Assembly (NCBI GenBank): GCA_029863355.1
Contig: JAOTVO010000022.1
Span: 1-17,400 of the forward strand
Length of the DNA stretch: 17,400 bases
Reading direction: 5' to 3'
Source: Candidatus Krumholzibacteriia bacterium
GTDB taxonomy: Bacteria; Krumholzibacteriota; Krumholzibacteria; WVZY01; JAKEHA01
Position 1 is the first letter of the stretch; the number at the start of each line of letters is the position of its first letter. The notes under the pieces were generated by a model, which saw nothing but the letters and a program-made list of their open reading frames with translations, did not search any database and was not told where the DNA came from. Made by a program: the position numbers and the translations under genes. Of the stretch, positions 1-6,450 are shown piece by piece.

Positions 1-854
1 GGCTGCCCCAGTCGCGCCGCCAGCGCGCCGGCGAGCAGAACGGCCACTAGCATCGTGACGACCAGGGCGATCACGAACCAGCGATCGATGCCGGCGCGCA
101 GCGCCTCCAGCTCGGAGAGTCCGTGCGAAACGCGAAAGCTTGCCAGCGCCACCTCGCGGTGCGCTGCGTCGACGAAGGGCACGCTCAGCTCCCGCACCAC
201 CGCCTCGTGGATGTCCGCGCGCTCCTCGCCCGAGGCAAGGACCCCGCCCGGATGGCTCAGCGCCACCGCGAGGTCGGAGTCGCCGACGAGCCCCGCCAGA
301 AAAGATGGCTCCACCGCCCGCCCGCCAACGATCGTGAACCGCCGCCCGCCGATCCGCACGGAGTCCAGGCGCGCGAGCGCCAGGAAAGACGCGTCGGGGG
401 CGCGCGCCGGCACGAGCGCCATTCCGGCGACCACGGAGGACAGGAGCGACGGAAGCTCCGGCTCCATGCGGTCGTAGTCGTTGCGAAAGTGTCCCGAGCT
501 CACGATGCGGCCGGCCTCGTCCTGTATCTGCAGCATGGAGAGACCGGCGAGGCGCATCGCGCCGACGGCGTAGTCGAGCACGTAACGCCTCTGGTCGGCG
601 GCGCCGTCGACGGCGCCGCGCCGGAACCGGTTGTCGTCGGCGAGTGCTGCGCGCACGCTCGCCAGCGCGGACGCGATCGCGTCGTCTTCCTGGGTGAGAT
701 CCTCTTCGATGACGGCGACCAGGGCCTCCACGCGGCGCTCGTATTGAGCGGTCAAGCGCCCCGTCATCTCGTGACGAACGAAGACGGCAAGCAGGGCGAT
801 GGGAACAAGCACGGCGGCGGAGAGCGCCAGCAGCAGGCGCAGGCGGAAAGTCAT
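1..854 (-). CDS. Membrane sensor, probable histidine kinase N-terminus (partial, runs off left edge)
   Basis: I translated this frame from the minus strand: it opens at ATG 854-852 and stays open to base 1, giving about 284 codons with no stop. A membrane segment at residues about 5-24 (LRLLLALSAAVLVPIALLAV) follows a short basic N-terminus. A periplasmic region of about 230 residues follows, including the stretch MLQIQDEAGRIVSSGHFRN, then a second membrane segment at about 257-278. The frame leaves the window in LAARLGQP, which looks like the start of a HAMP linker. Two membrane segments around a sensory domain followed by HAMP is the layout of NtrY-like sensor histidine kinases, but no kinase domain is inside the window, so a methyl-accepting protein or cyclase is possible. 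The start overlaps the stop of the binding-protein gene upstream (ATGA), implying translational coupling and a shared signal pathway. Confidence 0.65.
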   Translation of the reverse strand, partial: MTFRLRLLLALSAAVLVPIALLAVFVRHEMTGRLTAQYERRVEALVAVIEEDLTQEDDAIASALASVRAALADDNRFRRGAVDGAADQRRYVLDYAVGAMRLAGLSMLQIQDEAGRIVSSGHFRNDYDRMEPELPSLLSSVVAGMALVPARAPDASFLALARLDSVRIGGRRFTIVGGRAVEPSFLAGLVGDSDLAVALSHPGGVLASGEERADIHEAVVRELSVPFVDAAHREVALASFRVSHGLSELEALRAGIDRWFVIALVVTMLVAVLLAGALAARLGQ

Positions 855-2329
855 TGGCGCCCCCTCTCCGGGCGCGCGCCGGCGGCGATGCGGAGGTGGC
901 CGTAGCCGTCCGCGAAGAGCTCGAAACCCCCGATGCCCAGAATCAGGTGCGCGCGCGTGTCCACGAGCGGGACGACCGCTTCGGCGAGGGCGTCCGCCCC
1001 GCTCCCCAGCCACGGCGCATGCCGCACCAGCGTTCGGGCCTCGTAACACGGGATCGGCGTGACCAGCGGCACGGACACGATGTACGCGAAATCGTCCCCC
1101 AAGCGAAGACTGCGCGCGAGCGCCCGAGCGCTCAATCCCCCGGCCACCGCGGGCGATGAGGCACTCGCGATCCCCGGCACCGCGGCGGCGATGGCGGCGG
1201 CCTCCGGCGACGTCGCGGGCGGCGCGCCCGCCAGCGCGACGAGGCGCTCGGCCAGATCGCGCGCGACCGGATCCGCCGCGTCGTAGACGATGCGCCGGGG
1301 CGGCGGCGGATCGCCGGCGTCTGCGGCGGCGGGCCACGATGTCACCTCCGCCGGAGCAGCGCAGCCGCCGAGGTCGCTCCACCACGACGGAAGCGCGTGG
1401 CCGCGCGCGTCGCCGCGAACCGCGTCGCGCGCCAGCGCGGCGGTAAGGCCGGCACCGAGCGCCACCACCACCTCGCCGCGGCGCAGCGCCGCGATCCGCG
1501 AAGTGGAGAGAAGGACGTATGTGCGGTTCCACGGCAGCGGGACCGCCGTCCATTGCGGCGCGCTCGCCGCGTAGTCGATGACGGAGCGGTCCGACGTTAC
1601 CAGCACGTCGACCCCGCGTTCCAGGAGGTCGCGCGGGTCGCGGCCGGCGGCGGCGAGGAAGCAGAGGGTGGGACCGGCGCCGCCGAAGGCGGAGTGCAAC
1701 CACAGCCTCCGCCGCGCGCTCGTGCCGCCGTCTCCGCCGGCCGCGACGCGGTACGGCCCCGTGCCGACCGGCCACGGCGAATCGAGCGAGGGCCTGGCCA
1801 CCGCGAACGCCGGAGCGGCGAGGGCGCGCGGCACCTTCCGCCGCGGCTCGCGCAGATAGACGCGCACGCTGTGATCGCCGGCCACCGCCGCCGAGTCGAC
1901 GACGGTCCCGAGCGTCAGCGCGTCCTGCCAACTTTGCACGACGTCGCGCGGCGTCACGCGCCATCCGTCCCAGAACCGGGCCGCCCTGCTCAAGCGAAAG
2001 AGCCAGCGCCGGCCGTCCCCTTCGCGCTTCCACGACTCGGCCAGCCCGGGGCGCACGTTTCCGGCGCAGTCCACCGTGATCAGCGTTTCGTAGAGGTGGC
2101 CGAACACGAGCTGCTCGCTCGCGTTGTGCCCCCACGGCGCGTACGCCGGATCGATGGGACCGAGAAGGGCAACGGTGACGGTGTCCACGCCAGCCCCCGC
2201 CACCGATACGACGCGGCAAGCCTCGTCCGCCACGCCGTCCAGGCGCGCGGTCGGAGGACCGCCGCACCCGCCCAGGGCCGCGAGCGCGAGCGCGCCCATG
2301 ATGCGCAACGAGAGGGATGGTTTGCTCAT
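851..2329 (-). CDS. Family-5 (peptide/nickel-type) solute-binding lipoprotein
   Basis: The product is 492 residues. It starts with a lipoprotein signal: hydrophobic stretch LRIMGALALAALGGC with lipobox LGGC, lipid-attached Cys22. Next come hallmarks of the SBP_bac_5 family: APWGHNASEQLVFGHLYETL, then GLAESWKREGDGRRWLFRL, then FWDGWRVTPRDVVQSWQDAL, the usual order for DppA/OppA-like proteins. Such proteins normally deliver oligopeptides or other ligands to an ABC permease. No permease or ATPase gene is visible; the gene downstream is a membrane sensor overlapping it by 4 bases, so a sensory role is an inference worth testing. The middle and C-terminal parts are Ala-rich and diverged, so the ligand cannot be predicted. 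The ATG at 2329 gives a clean signal peptide, but no clear Shine-Dalgarno is seen before it. Length is slightly short for the family. Confidence 0.8.
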   Translation of the reverse strand: MSKPSLSLRIMGALALAALGGCGGPPTARLDGVADEACRVVSVAGAGVDTVTVALLGPIDPAYAPWGHNASEQLVFGHLYETLITVDCAGNVRPGLAESWKREGDGRRWLFRLSRAARFWDGWRVTPRDVVQSWQDALTLGTVVDSAAVAGDHSVRVYLREPRRKVPRALAAPAFAVARPSLDSPWPVGTGPYRVAAGGDGGTSARRRLWLHSAFGGAGPTLCFLAAAGRDPRDLLERGVDVLVTSDRSVIDYAASAPQWTAVPLPWNRTYVLLSTSRIAALRRGEVVVALGAGLTAALARDAVRGDARGHALPSWWSDLGGCAAPAEVTSWPAAADAGDPPPPRRIVYDAADPVARDLAERLVALAGAPPATSPEAAAIAAAVPGIASASSPAVAGGLSARALARSLRLGDDFAYIVSVPLVTPIPCYEARTLVRHAPWLGSGADALAEAVVPLVDTRAHLILGIGGFELFADGYGHLRIAAGARPERGRQ

Positions 2330-2377
2330 TGGAGGAGCGGCAAGGAACCGCCAGCCGCAGCGGCTCCCACCATGTGG

Positions 2378-2406
2378 AGTAAGGCGGATCGCAGAGGCGG
2401 TGTCAA
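2378..2406 (-). promoter_or_regulatory. Possible sigma70-type promoter for the binding-protein gene
   Basis: Read on the minus strand, a perfect -35 TTGACA (2406-2401) is followed after exactly 17 bases by CTTACT (2383-2378), a poor -10. Transcription would begin near 2371, about 41 bases before the ATG at 2329. It lies in the 90-base gap after mtaB, so the binding protein and sensor could be expressed apart from mtaB. The weak -10 keeps confidence low. Confidence 0.35.
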
Positions 2407-2419
2407 TGCGTAGCGTGGC

Positions 2420-3730
2420 TCAGGCGACGAGCTCGCCCACGGCCGCAATGGGAAGCCCAGCCGACGCCGGACGCACGCCCGTGATGCGCACGCGGGCGAG
2501 CTGGTTGGCCAGGTCGCGCGGCGTGTCGACGGACACGCGGATGTAGTTGTCGGTGAAGCCGACGGTGGATCCGTCGGAGAGGCGCTGCTCGAAGAGCACG
2601 CGGAGCGTGCGCCCCTGGTAGGCGGCGTAGGACTCCGCCTGGCGCGCGGCCGCCAGACGGTGCAGCCGCTCACTGCGCTCGCGTACGATCACCGGCTCCA
2701 CGCGCTCTGGCATCTGATACGCGCTGGTGCGCGGCCGCGCGGAGAAGCTGAACACGTGCACGTTGGTGAAGGGCAGCTCGGCCACCAGCGCCGCCGAGCG
2801 CGCGAACGCACCCTCGTCCTCGCCCGGAAAACCCACCATCACGTCCGTCCCCAGGCCCAGGTCGGGCACGCGCGCGAGCGCATCCTCGAGAAAACCGCGG
2901 AATTCGGCCGACGTGTACTTGCGACGCATGCGCGCCAGCACGGCGTCGTCGCCGCTCTGGACGGGCACGTGGAGATAGGGGCAGAGCTTCGAACCGGGCC
3001 GCGCCATTTCTCGAACGATCGCGCGCTCGATCGTGGTCGGCTCGATCGAAGAGAGGCGCACGCGGTCGAGACCATCGACATCGCACAGGGCGCGGGCCAC
3101 GTCGGCGAAGGTGCGACGGCCGTCGCGCCACGTTCCCATGTTGACGCCGGTGACCACGATCTCGCGGTGGCCGGCTTGCGCGAGCGCGCGTGCTTCGCGA
3201 AGGATGTCCTCATAGGCGCGGCTGCGCGCGCGGCCGCGGCTGCGCGGGATGATGCAGAAGGCGCACGCGAAGTCGCAGCCCTCCTGGACCTTGAGGTTGG
3301 CCCGCGTGGTCCCCGGGTAGCGGCCCGTGCCCTCGATGGTGAACACGCCGAGCGTCACCGCGTTGCGAACCACCAGCGGTTCGGGCAGCTTGGCCGGCGA
3401 GGGGATCAGCTCCGCCAGGCGCAGCTTGTCGGCGGTGCCCACGATGTAGTCGACCCCGCGGATGCGCGCGAGCATCTCCGCGTCGGTCTGCGCGTGGCAC
3501 CCCACGGCGGCGATGCACGCGTCGGGGTTGCGGCGGATCACCGAGCGGATCCGGCGGCGGCACTTCGCCCCCGCCTGCGTGGTGAGCGTGCACGTATTGA
3601 TCACGAACAGATCGGCCTCGCCGACGTCGTCGGTGGGCTCGTAGCCGCGCGCGCGGAAGCGGTCGTGGAGCGCGGCGGTCTCCGCCTGGTTGAGGCGGCA
3701 CCCGAAGGTATCGAAGGCAACCTTGTACAT
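2420..3730 (-). CDS. mtaB: tRNA (N6-threonylcarbamoyladenosine(37)-C2)-methylthiotransferase MtaB
   Basis: This 436-residue radical-SAM enzyme adds a methylthio group to t6A37 in ANN-decoding tRNAs, making ms2t6A. The N-terminal methylthiotransferase domain has cluster cysteines Cys11 (TFGCRLNQAE), Cys47 (NTCTLT) and Cys78 (VGCHAQ). The radical-SAM motif is Cys152-x3-Cys156-x2-Cys159 in EGCDFACAFCIIPRSRG. The segment HVPVQSGDDAVLARMRRKY is typical of the family, and VHVFSFSARPRTSAY together with TFGCRLNQ favours MtaB over MiaB or RimO. The C-terminal 60 residues or so (FEQRLSDGSTVGFTDNYIRV) match a TRAM RNA-binding domain. Length is normal for the family. The ATG at 3730 places Cys11 correctly, though no strong Shine-Dalgarno precedes it. 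The gene is a housekeeping function and probably only a chance neighbour of the two genes downstream. Confidence 0.93.
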   Translation of the reverse strand: MYKVAFDTFGCRLNQAETAALHDRFRARGYEPTDDVGEADLFVINTCTLTTQAGAKCRRRIRSVIRRNPDACIAAVGCHAQTDAEMLARIRGVDYIVGTADKLRLAELIPSPAKLPEPLVVRNAVTLGVFTIEGTGRYPGTTRANLKVQEGCDFACAFCIIPRSRGRARSRAYEDILREARALAQAGHREIVVTGVNMGTWRDGRRTFADVARALCDVDGLDRVRLSSIEPTTIERAIVREMARPGSKLCPYLHVPVQSGDDAVLARMRRKYTSAEFRGFLEDALARVPDLGLGTDVMVGFPGEDEGAFARSAALVAELPFTNVHVFSFSARPRTSAYQMPERVEPVIVRERSERLHRLAAARQAESYAAYQGRTLRVLFEQRLSDGSTVGFTDNYIRVSVDTPRDLANQLARVRITGVRPASAGLPIAAVGELVA

Positions 3731-3760
3731 GGCGATCGGCGGGAACCGGGCCGGGCGGAC

Positions 3761-3768
3761 AGTATACT
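3761..3768. promoter_or_regulatory. Symmetric -10-like element AGTATACT in the divergent region
   Basis: The 8-base palindrome AGTATACT reads TATACT on both strands (plus 3763-3768, minus 3766-3761), a 5/6 match to the -10 consensus in each direction. It sits 31 bases before mtaB on the minus strand and about 140 bases before the FecR gene on the plus strand. No good -35 is present either way (TTTCTG on the minus strand, 18 bases before an overlapping TAGTAT, is the best). A role in mtaB transcription is plausible, but bidirectional use is speculative. Confidence 0.35.
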
Positions 3769-3820
3769 ATCGAGGGGTGACGGCGGGCAGAAAAAGCCGC
3801 CAACTTCCGCCCGCCCGATC

Positions 3821-3829
3821 TGTCATAAT
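3821..3829 (+). promoter_or_regulatory. Extended -10 promoter for the FecR-TPR gene
   Basis: The sequence TGTCATAAT is an extended -10 (TGn then CATAAT, 5/6 match) on the plus strand, 78 bases before the ATG at 3908. Transcription would start near 3836, exactly where a perfect hairpin begins. No convincing -35 is seen (CAACTT at 3801-3806, 17-base spacer), which is acceptable for extended -10 promoters. Confidence 0.45.
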
Positions 3830-3836
3830 GGCGAAG

Positions 3837-3852
3837 GGGGACGGGTGTCCCC
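3837..3852 (+). promoter_or_regulatory. Hairpin at the predicted 5' end of the FecR mRNA
   Basis: GGGGAC (3837-3842), loop GGGT, then GTCCCC (3847-3852) forms a perfect 6-bp stem. It would be the first structure in the transcript made from the extended -10 element just upstream. It could protect the 5' end or be an operator half-site pair. The sequence is seen; its function is not known. Confidence 0.35.
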
Positions 3853-3907
3853 GGTCGGTAGCCAGCGCAAGCTATTGGCAAATAATAACTTGAAATGGAG
3901 GTCGCCC

Positions 3908-4882
3908 ATGTTTCGACGCTCGACGCTGTCCTTGCTGATCGCCGCGCTTTGCTTCTCGCCCGGTGCGCCGGCGCTGGCCGACGAGGCACACCTCACGCCG
4001 GCGGCCGTGCTGATGGCGTGCAGCGGCTCCGTGAGCGTGGTGCGCGCGGGCGGTGCGAACGAAGCGGGCGCCTTCGGGTTGACGCTGCACTCGGGCGACC
4101 GCGTCAAGACCGGCCTCGACGCGCGCGCCGAGATCATGTTCGAGGACGGCACCTGGGTGGAGATCGGAGCGAACAGCGGCATGCAGATCAAGGCTAAGCA
4201 GCCGGCCGGATCGCCGTCGCCGCGCGCCGCCGAGGAGACGGGTGAGAAGACCTTCGAAGTCGTGCACAATTTCGTGAGGCTCAAGAACGCCGAGGGCACC
4301 AGCGTGCTCACCGGGTTGCGCTCGGCGGAAAAGAGCCCGGAGCTCGTGGCCCTCGCGCCCCGCCAGACCAAGATCCGCGAGGCCCTTCCAGAGTTCCGCT
4401 GGGAGACCGCCGACCCCTCCGCGGAGCTGCGGCTCGTCGTCTATACCACCGCGGGCGTGCACTGGCAGGGGGAGATCTCCGGCGCCACGAGCCTCCTCTA
4501 TCCCAGCGGCGCGCCGGCGCTCGTGCCCGGCACGTCCTACTCGTGGACCCTCGAGACGACCGACCCGCTGCGCTTCCCGCCGTTGCGCACCCAGGCCGTG
4601 TTCTTCGAGGTGATGTCCGAGGAGGAGTCGACCATGTTGGACGAAACACTCGCCACCATCGACCCCGATAAGACGCCGAGCTCGACGGCTTACCACCTGA
4701 CGCGAGCGAGCATCCTCTTCGACCGCGGCCTGCTCGAGGACGCCATCGACGAGACGCACACCGCGCTGGTCGCCGATCCGGAGAACGCCGCCCTGCACGC
4801 GATTCTGGCGCGGTTGTACGCGGAGACGGGCCAGGCCAAGCAGGCGCTGGCCGAGATGGACAAGGCGTCGGGGGCGCGTTAG
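3908..4882 (+). CDS. Exported FecR-domain protein with C-terminal TPRs
   Basis: The product is 324 residues. The ATG at 3908 is chosen because GGAGG (3897-3901) lies 6 bases upstream and a Sec signal peptide follows (MFRRSTLSLLIAALCFSPG), with likely cleavage after ALA24. Residues about 35-75 form a FecR-type domain: CSGSVSVVRAGG, LHSGDRVKTGLDARAEIMFEDG, VEIGANSGMQIK. Residues about 155-240 resemble an Ig-like fold (ALPEFRWETADPSAELRLVVY). The last 70 or so residues hold TPR-like helices (AYHLTRASILFDRGLLEDAI, then NAALHAILARLYAETGQAKQAL). FecR domains are periplasmic beta-rich modules found in anti-sigma regulators and in stand-alone exported proteins; here there is no sigma factor or TonB receptor gene, so the classical iron-uptake role is unlikely. 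The Ser/Thr kinase gene 73 bases downstream, which also carries TPRs, is the probable functional partner (inference). Confidence 0.82.
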   Translation: MFRRSTLSLLIAALCFSPGAPALADEAHLTPAAVLMACSGSVSVVRAGGANEAGAFGLTLHSGDRVKTGLDARAEIMFEDGTWVEIGANSGMQIKAKQPAGSPSPRAAEETGEKTFEVVHNFVRLKNAEGTSVLTGLRSAEKSPELVALAPRQTKIREALPEFRWETADPSAELRLVVYTTAGVHWQGEISGATSLLYPSGAPALVPGTSYSWTLETTDPLRFPPLRTQAVFFEVMSEEESTMLDETLATIDPDKTPSSTAYHLTRASILFDRGLLEDAIDETHTALVADPENAALHAILARLYAETGQAKQALAEMDKASGAR

Positions 4883-4890
4883 CCGGCTAA
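4879..4890. repeat. 12-bp palindrome over the FecR stop codon
   Basis: TTAGCCGGCTAA is a perfect palindrome and includes the TAG stop (4880-4882). It lies about 50 bases before the -10-like element of the kinase gene. It could be a protein-binding site or simple chance; it is too short with no loop to terminate transcription. Confidence 0.25.
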
Positions 4891-4940
4891 GGTGTTGCGA
4901 GAGCGCCCGGGACCGTGCCTTGCCATGGCGGCCGCGCCGC

Positions 4941-4949
4941 TGCTACTCT
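4941..4949 (+). promoter_or_regulatory. Extended -10 directly before the Ser/Thr kinase start (leaderless candidate)
   Basis: TGCTACTCT (TG, one base, then TACTCT) ends 6 bases before the ATG at 4956. No Shine-Dalgarno precedes that ATG. A -10 this close puts the transcription start at or next to the A of ATG, the arrangement of leaderless mRNAs. The same TGCTANNCT motif occurs before the phosphatase-family gene at 7868-7876. Confidence 0.45.
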
Positions 4950-4955
4950 GAGCGC

Positions 4956-6446
4956 ATGGAGCCCACACAGCTCGGGGGATACCAGCTGCGCGACGTCCTC
5001 GGCGAGGGGGGCATGGGCAAGGTATATCGCGCGCACGACCCCACGCTCGACCGCCCCGCCGCGGTCAAGGTGATCCGCGCCAAGGCCCTCTCCCCCGAGG
5101 GCAAAGAACGCTTCCTCCGCGAGGCGCGCGCCTGCTCCCGCATCAACCACCCGCACATCATCACGGTCTACGCCGCGGGCGAGGAAGTGGGCGTCCCCTA
5201 CATGGCGATGGAGTTGATTCGGGGGCGCACGCTCCGCGAGGTGGTCGAAGAAGGCCCCATCGACTGGCGCACGGCCTTGCGCTGGATGATCGACCTGCTG
5301 GACGCGCTCGCACGCCTGCACGACGAGGGTATCGTCCACCGCGACCTCAAGCCGGAGAACGTCATGATCACCGAGGAGGGGGTGCCCAAGCTGATGGACT
5401 TCGGGGTGGCGCACCAGCAGTCGATGCAGACCCTCACGCAGGACGGTACCACGCTCGGCACGGTGCCCTACATGTCCCCCGAGCAGGTGATGGGCCGCAA
5501 GCTCGACGCGCGCAGCGACCTCTTCTCCATCGCTACCATTCTCCACGAAATGCTCACGGGCATGCATCCTTTCCGCGGCGAGCACCCGATGGCGGTGATG
5601 TACTCGATCCAGAACGAAACGCCCAAGCAGATCCGGCTCCACTCGCAGGACTATCCCGCGGGACTGCAGGACGCTCTCGACCGCGCGTTCGCGAAGGAGC
5701 CGGACAAGAGATGGACGGATGCGAGCGGGTTTCGCGACGCGCTATCGGGACTCCTGCCCGAGGGCGCGGGAGGCGCGGCAGCGGCCGCTCTGGCCAAGCG
5801 GCGCACGCGCGCGGTGATGGCGGCGGCGGGAGTATTCGCCGCGGCCGTGGTCGTGGTGCTCGCGCTCGTCGTGTGGCAGAGCGTGCGCGCCAGGGCCAAT
5901 CGCAGCGCGGCCATCCAGCACAACCAGCAAGGAGAGCTCTTGTTCTCCAGCGATGACGTGAACGGGGCCGAGCGCGAGCTGCGCGAAGCGATCATCGCCG
6001 ACGAGAAGTATCCCGTGGCGCGCCACAATCTGGGAATCGTCATGCTGGCCAGGCGCGATACGGTCGAAGCCGAGTCGCATTTTCGCCAGGCCGCCGAACT
6101 CGATGCGCGCTACGCCGCACCGCGATTCATGCAAGGGGTGATCGCCGAGGCCGGCGGAGACGCCGAGCGCGCCACGCGCCTGTACGGCGACGCCATCGCC
6201 GCCGATTCCACGTTCTATCACGGCTACAGCAACCTCGCCGCGCTGCTGATGGACGAAGGCCGTCTCGACGAGGCCCGCACCCTGCTCGACCGTGGCCTGA
6301 CACACACCCCCACGCTCGCGCGGGACCGCGCCGTCTATGCGCACCTGCTGCGCAAGCGCGCCACCGTCGCCGAGAGCACAGGCGACGCCGCGGACGCGCG
6401 GCGCTTCCACCAGCGCGCCGACGAGATCCTGCCCGAGGACGGCTGA
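4956..6446 (+). CDS. Transmembrane Ser/Thr protein kinase with extracytoplasmic TPRs
   Basis: This is a 496-residue Hanks-type kinase. Visible motifs are the glycine loop GEGGMGKVY (16-24), catalytic Lys38 (AVKVI), helix-C Glu56, catalytic loop HRDLKPEN (128-135), DFG (148-150) and the P+1 segment GTVPYMSPEQ. All key residues are present, so it should be active. A basic stretch (KRRTR) precedes one membrane span at about residues 285-310 (AVMAAAGVFAAAVVVVLALVVW). The rest consists of TPR-like repeats (RHNLGIVMLARRDTVEAESHFRQAAEL and following) and would face the periplasm. The ATG at 4956 begins right before GGYQLRDVLGEGG; a TTG at 4920 in frame would add a basic, non-conserved 12 residues and is less likely. 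It follows the FecR-TPR gene by 73 bases. The gene end is only 4 bases from the end of the convergent gene, with no terminator between them. Confidence 0.9.
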   Translation: MEPTQLGGYQLRDVLGEGGMGKVYRAHDPTLDRPAAVKVIRAKALSPEGKERFLREARACSRINHPHIITVYAAGEEVGVPYMAMELIRGRTLREVVEEGPIDWRTALRWMIDLLDALARLHDEGIVHRDLKPENVMITEEGVPKLMDFGVAHQQSMQTLTQDGTTLGTVPYMSPEQVMGRKLDARSDLFSIATILHEMLTGMHPFRGEHPMAVMYSIQNETPKQIRLHSQDYPAGLQDALDRAFAKEPDKRWTDASGFRDALSGLLPEGAGGAAAAALAKRRTRAVMAAAGVFAAAVVVVLALVVWQSVRARANRSAAIQHNQQGELLFSSDDVNGAERELREAIIADEKYPVARHNLGIVMLARRDTVEAESHFRQAAELDARYAAPRFMQGVIAEAGGDAERATRLYGDAIAADSTFYHGYSNLAALLMDEGRLDEARTLLDRGLTHTPTLARDRAVYAHLLRKRATVAESTGDAADARRFHQRADEILPEDG

Positions 6447-6450
6447 TCGA

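Noticed and set aside
2353..2365. Small inverted repeat AGCCG-CAG-CGGCT between mtaB and the binding-protein gene, considered as a terminator.
   Set aside because: 5-bp stem with no T-run after it on the minus strand; too weak.
1397..2413. Plus-strand open frame of 338 codons opposite the binding-protein gene.
   Set aside because: Arg/Ala/Pro-rich shadow typical of GC-rich DNA; the minus strand carries a recognisable family with lipobox.
2660..3907. Plus-strand open frame running in phase into the FecR-TPR gene, which would make a 740-residue protein.
   Set aside because: The first 416 codons are the antisense of mtaB with His/Arg/Ala-rich low-complexity sequence; GGAGG and a signal peptide fix the true start at 3908.
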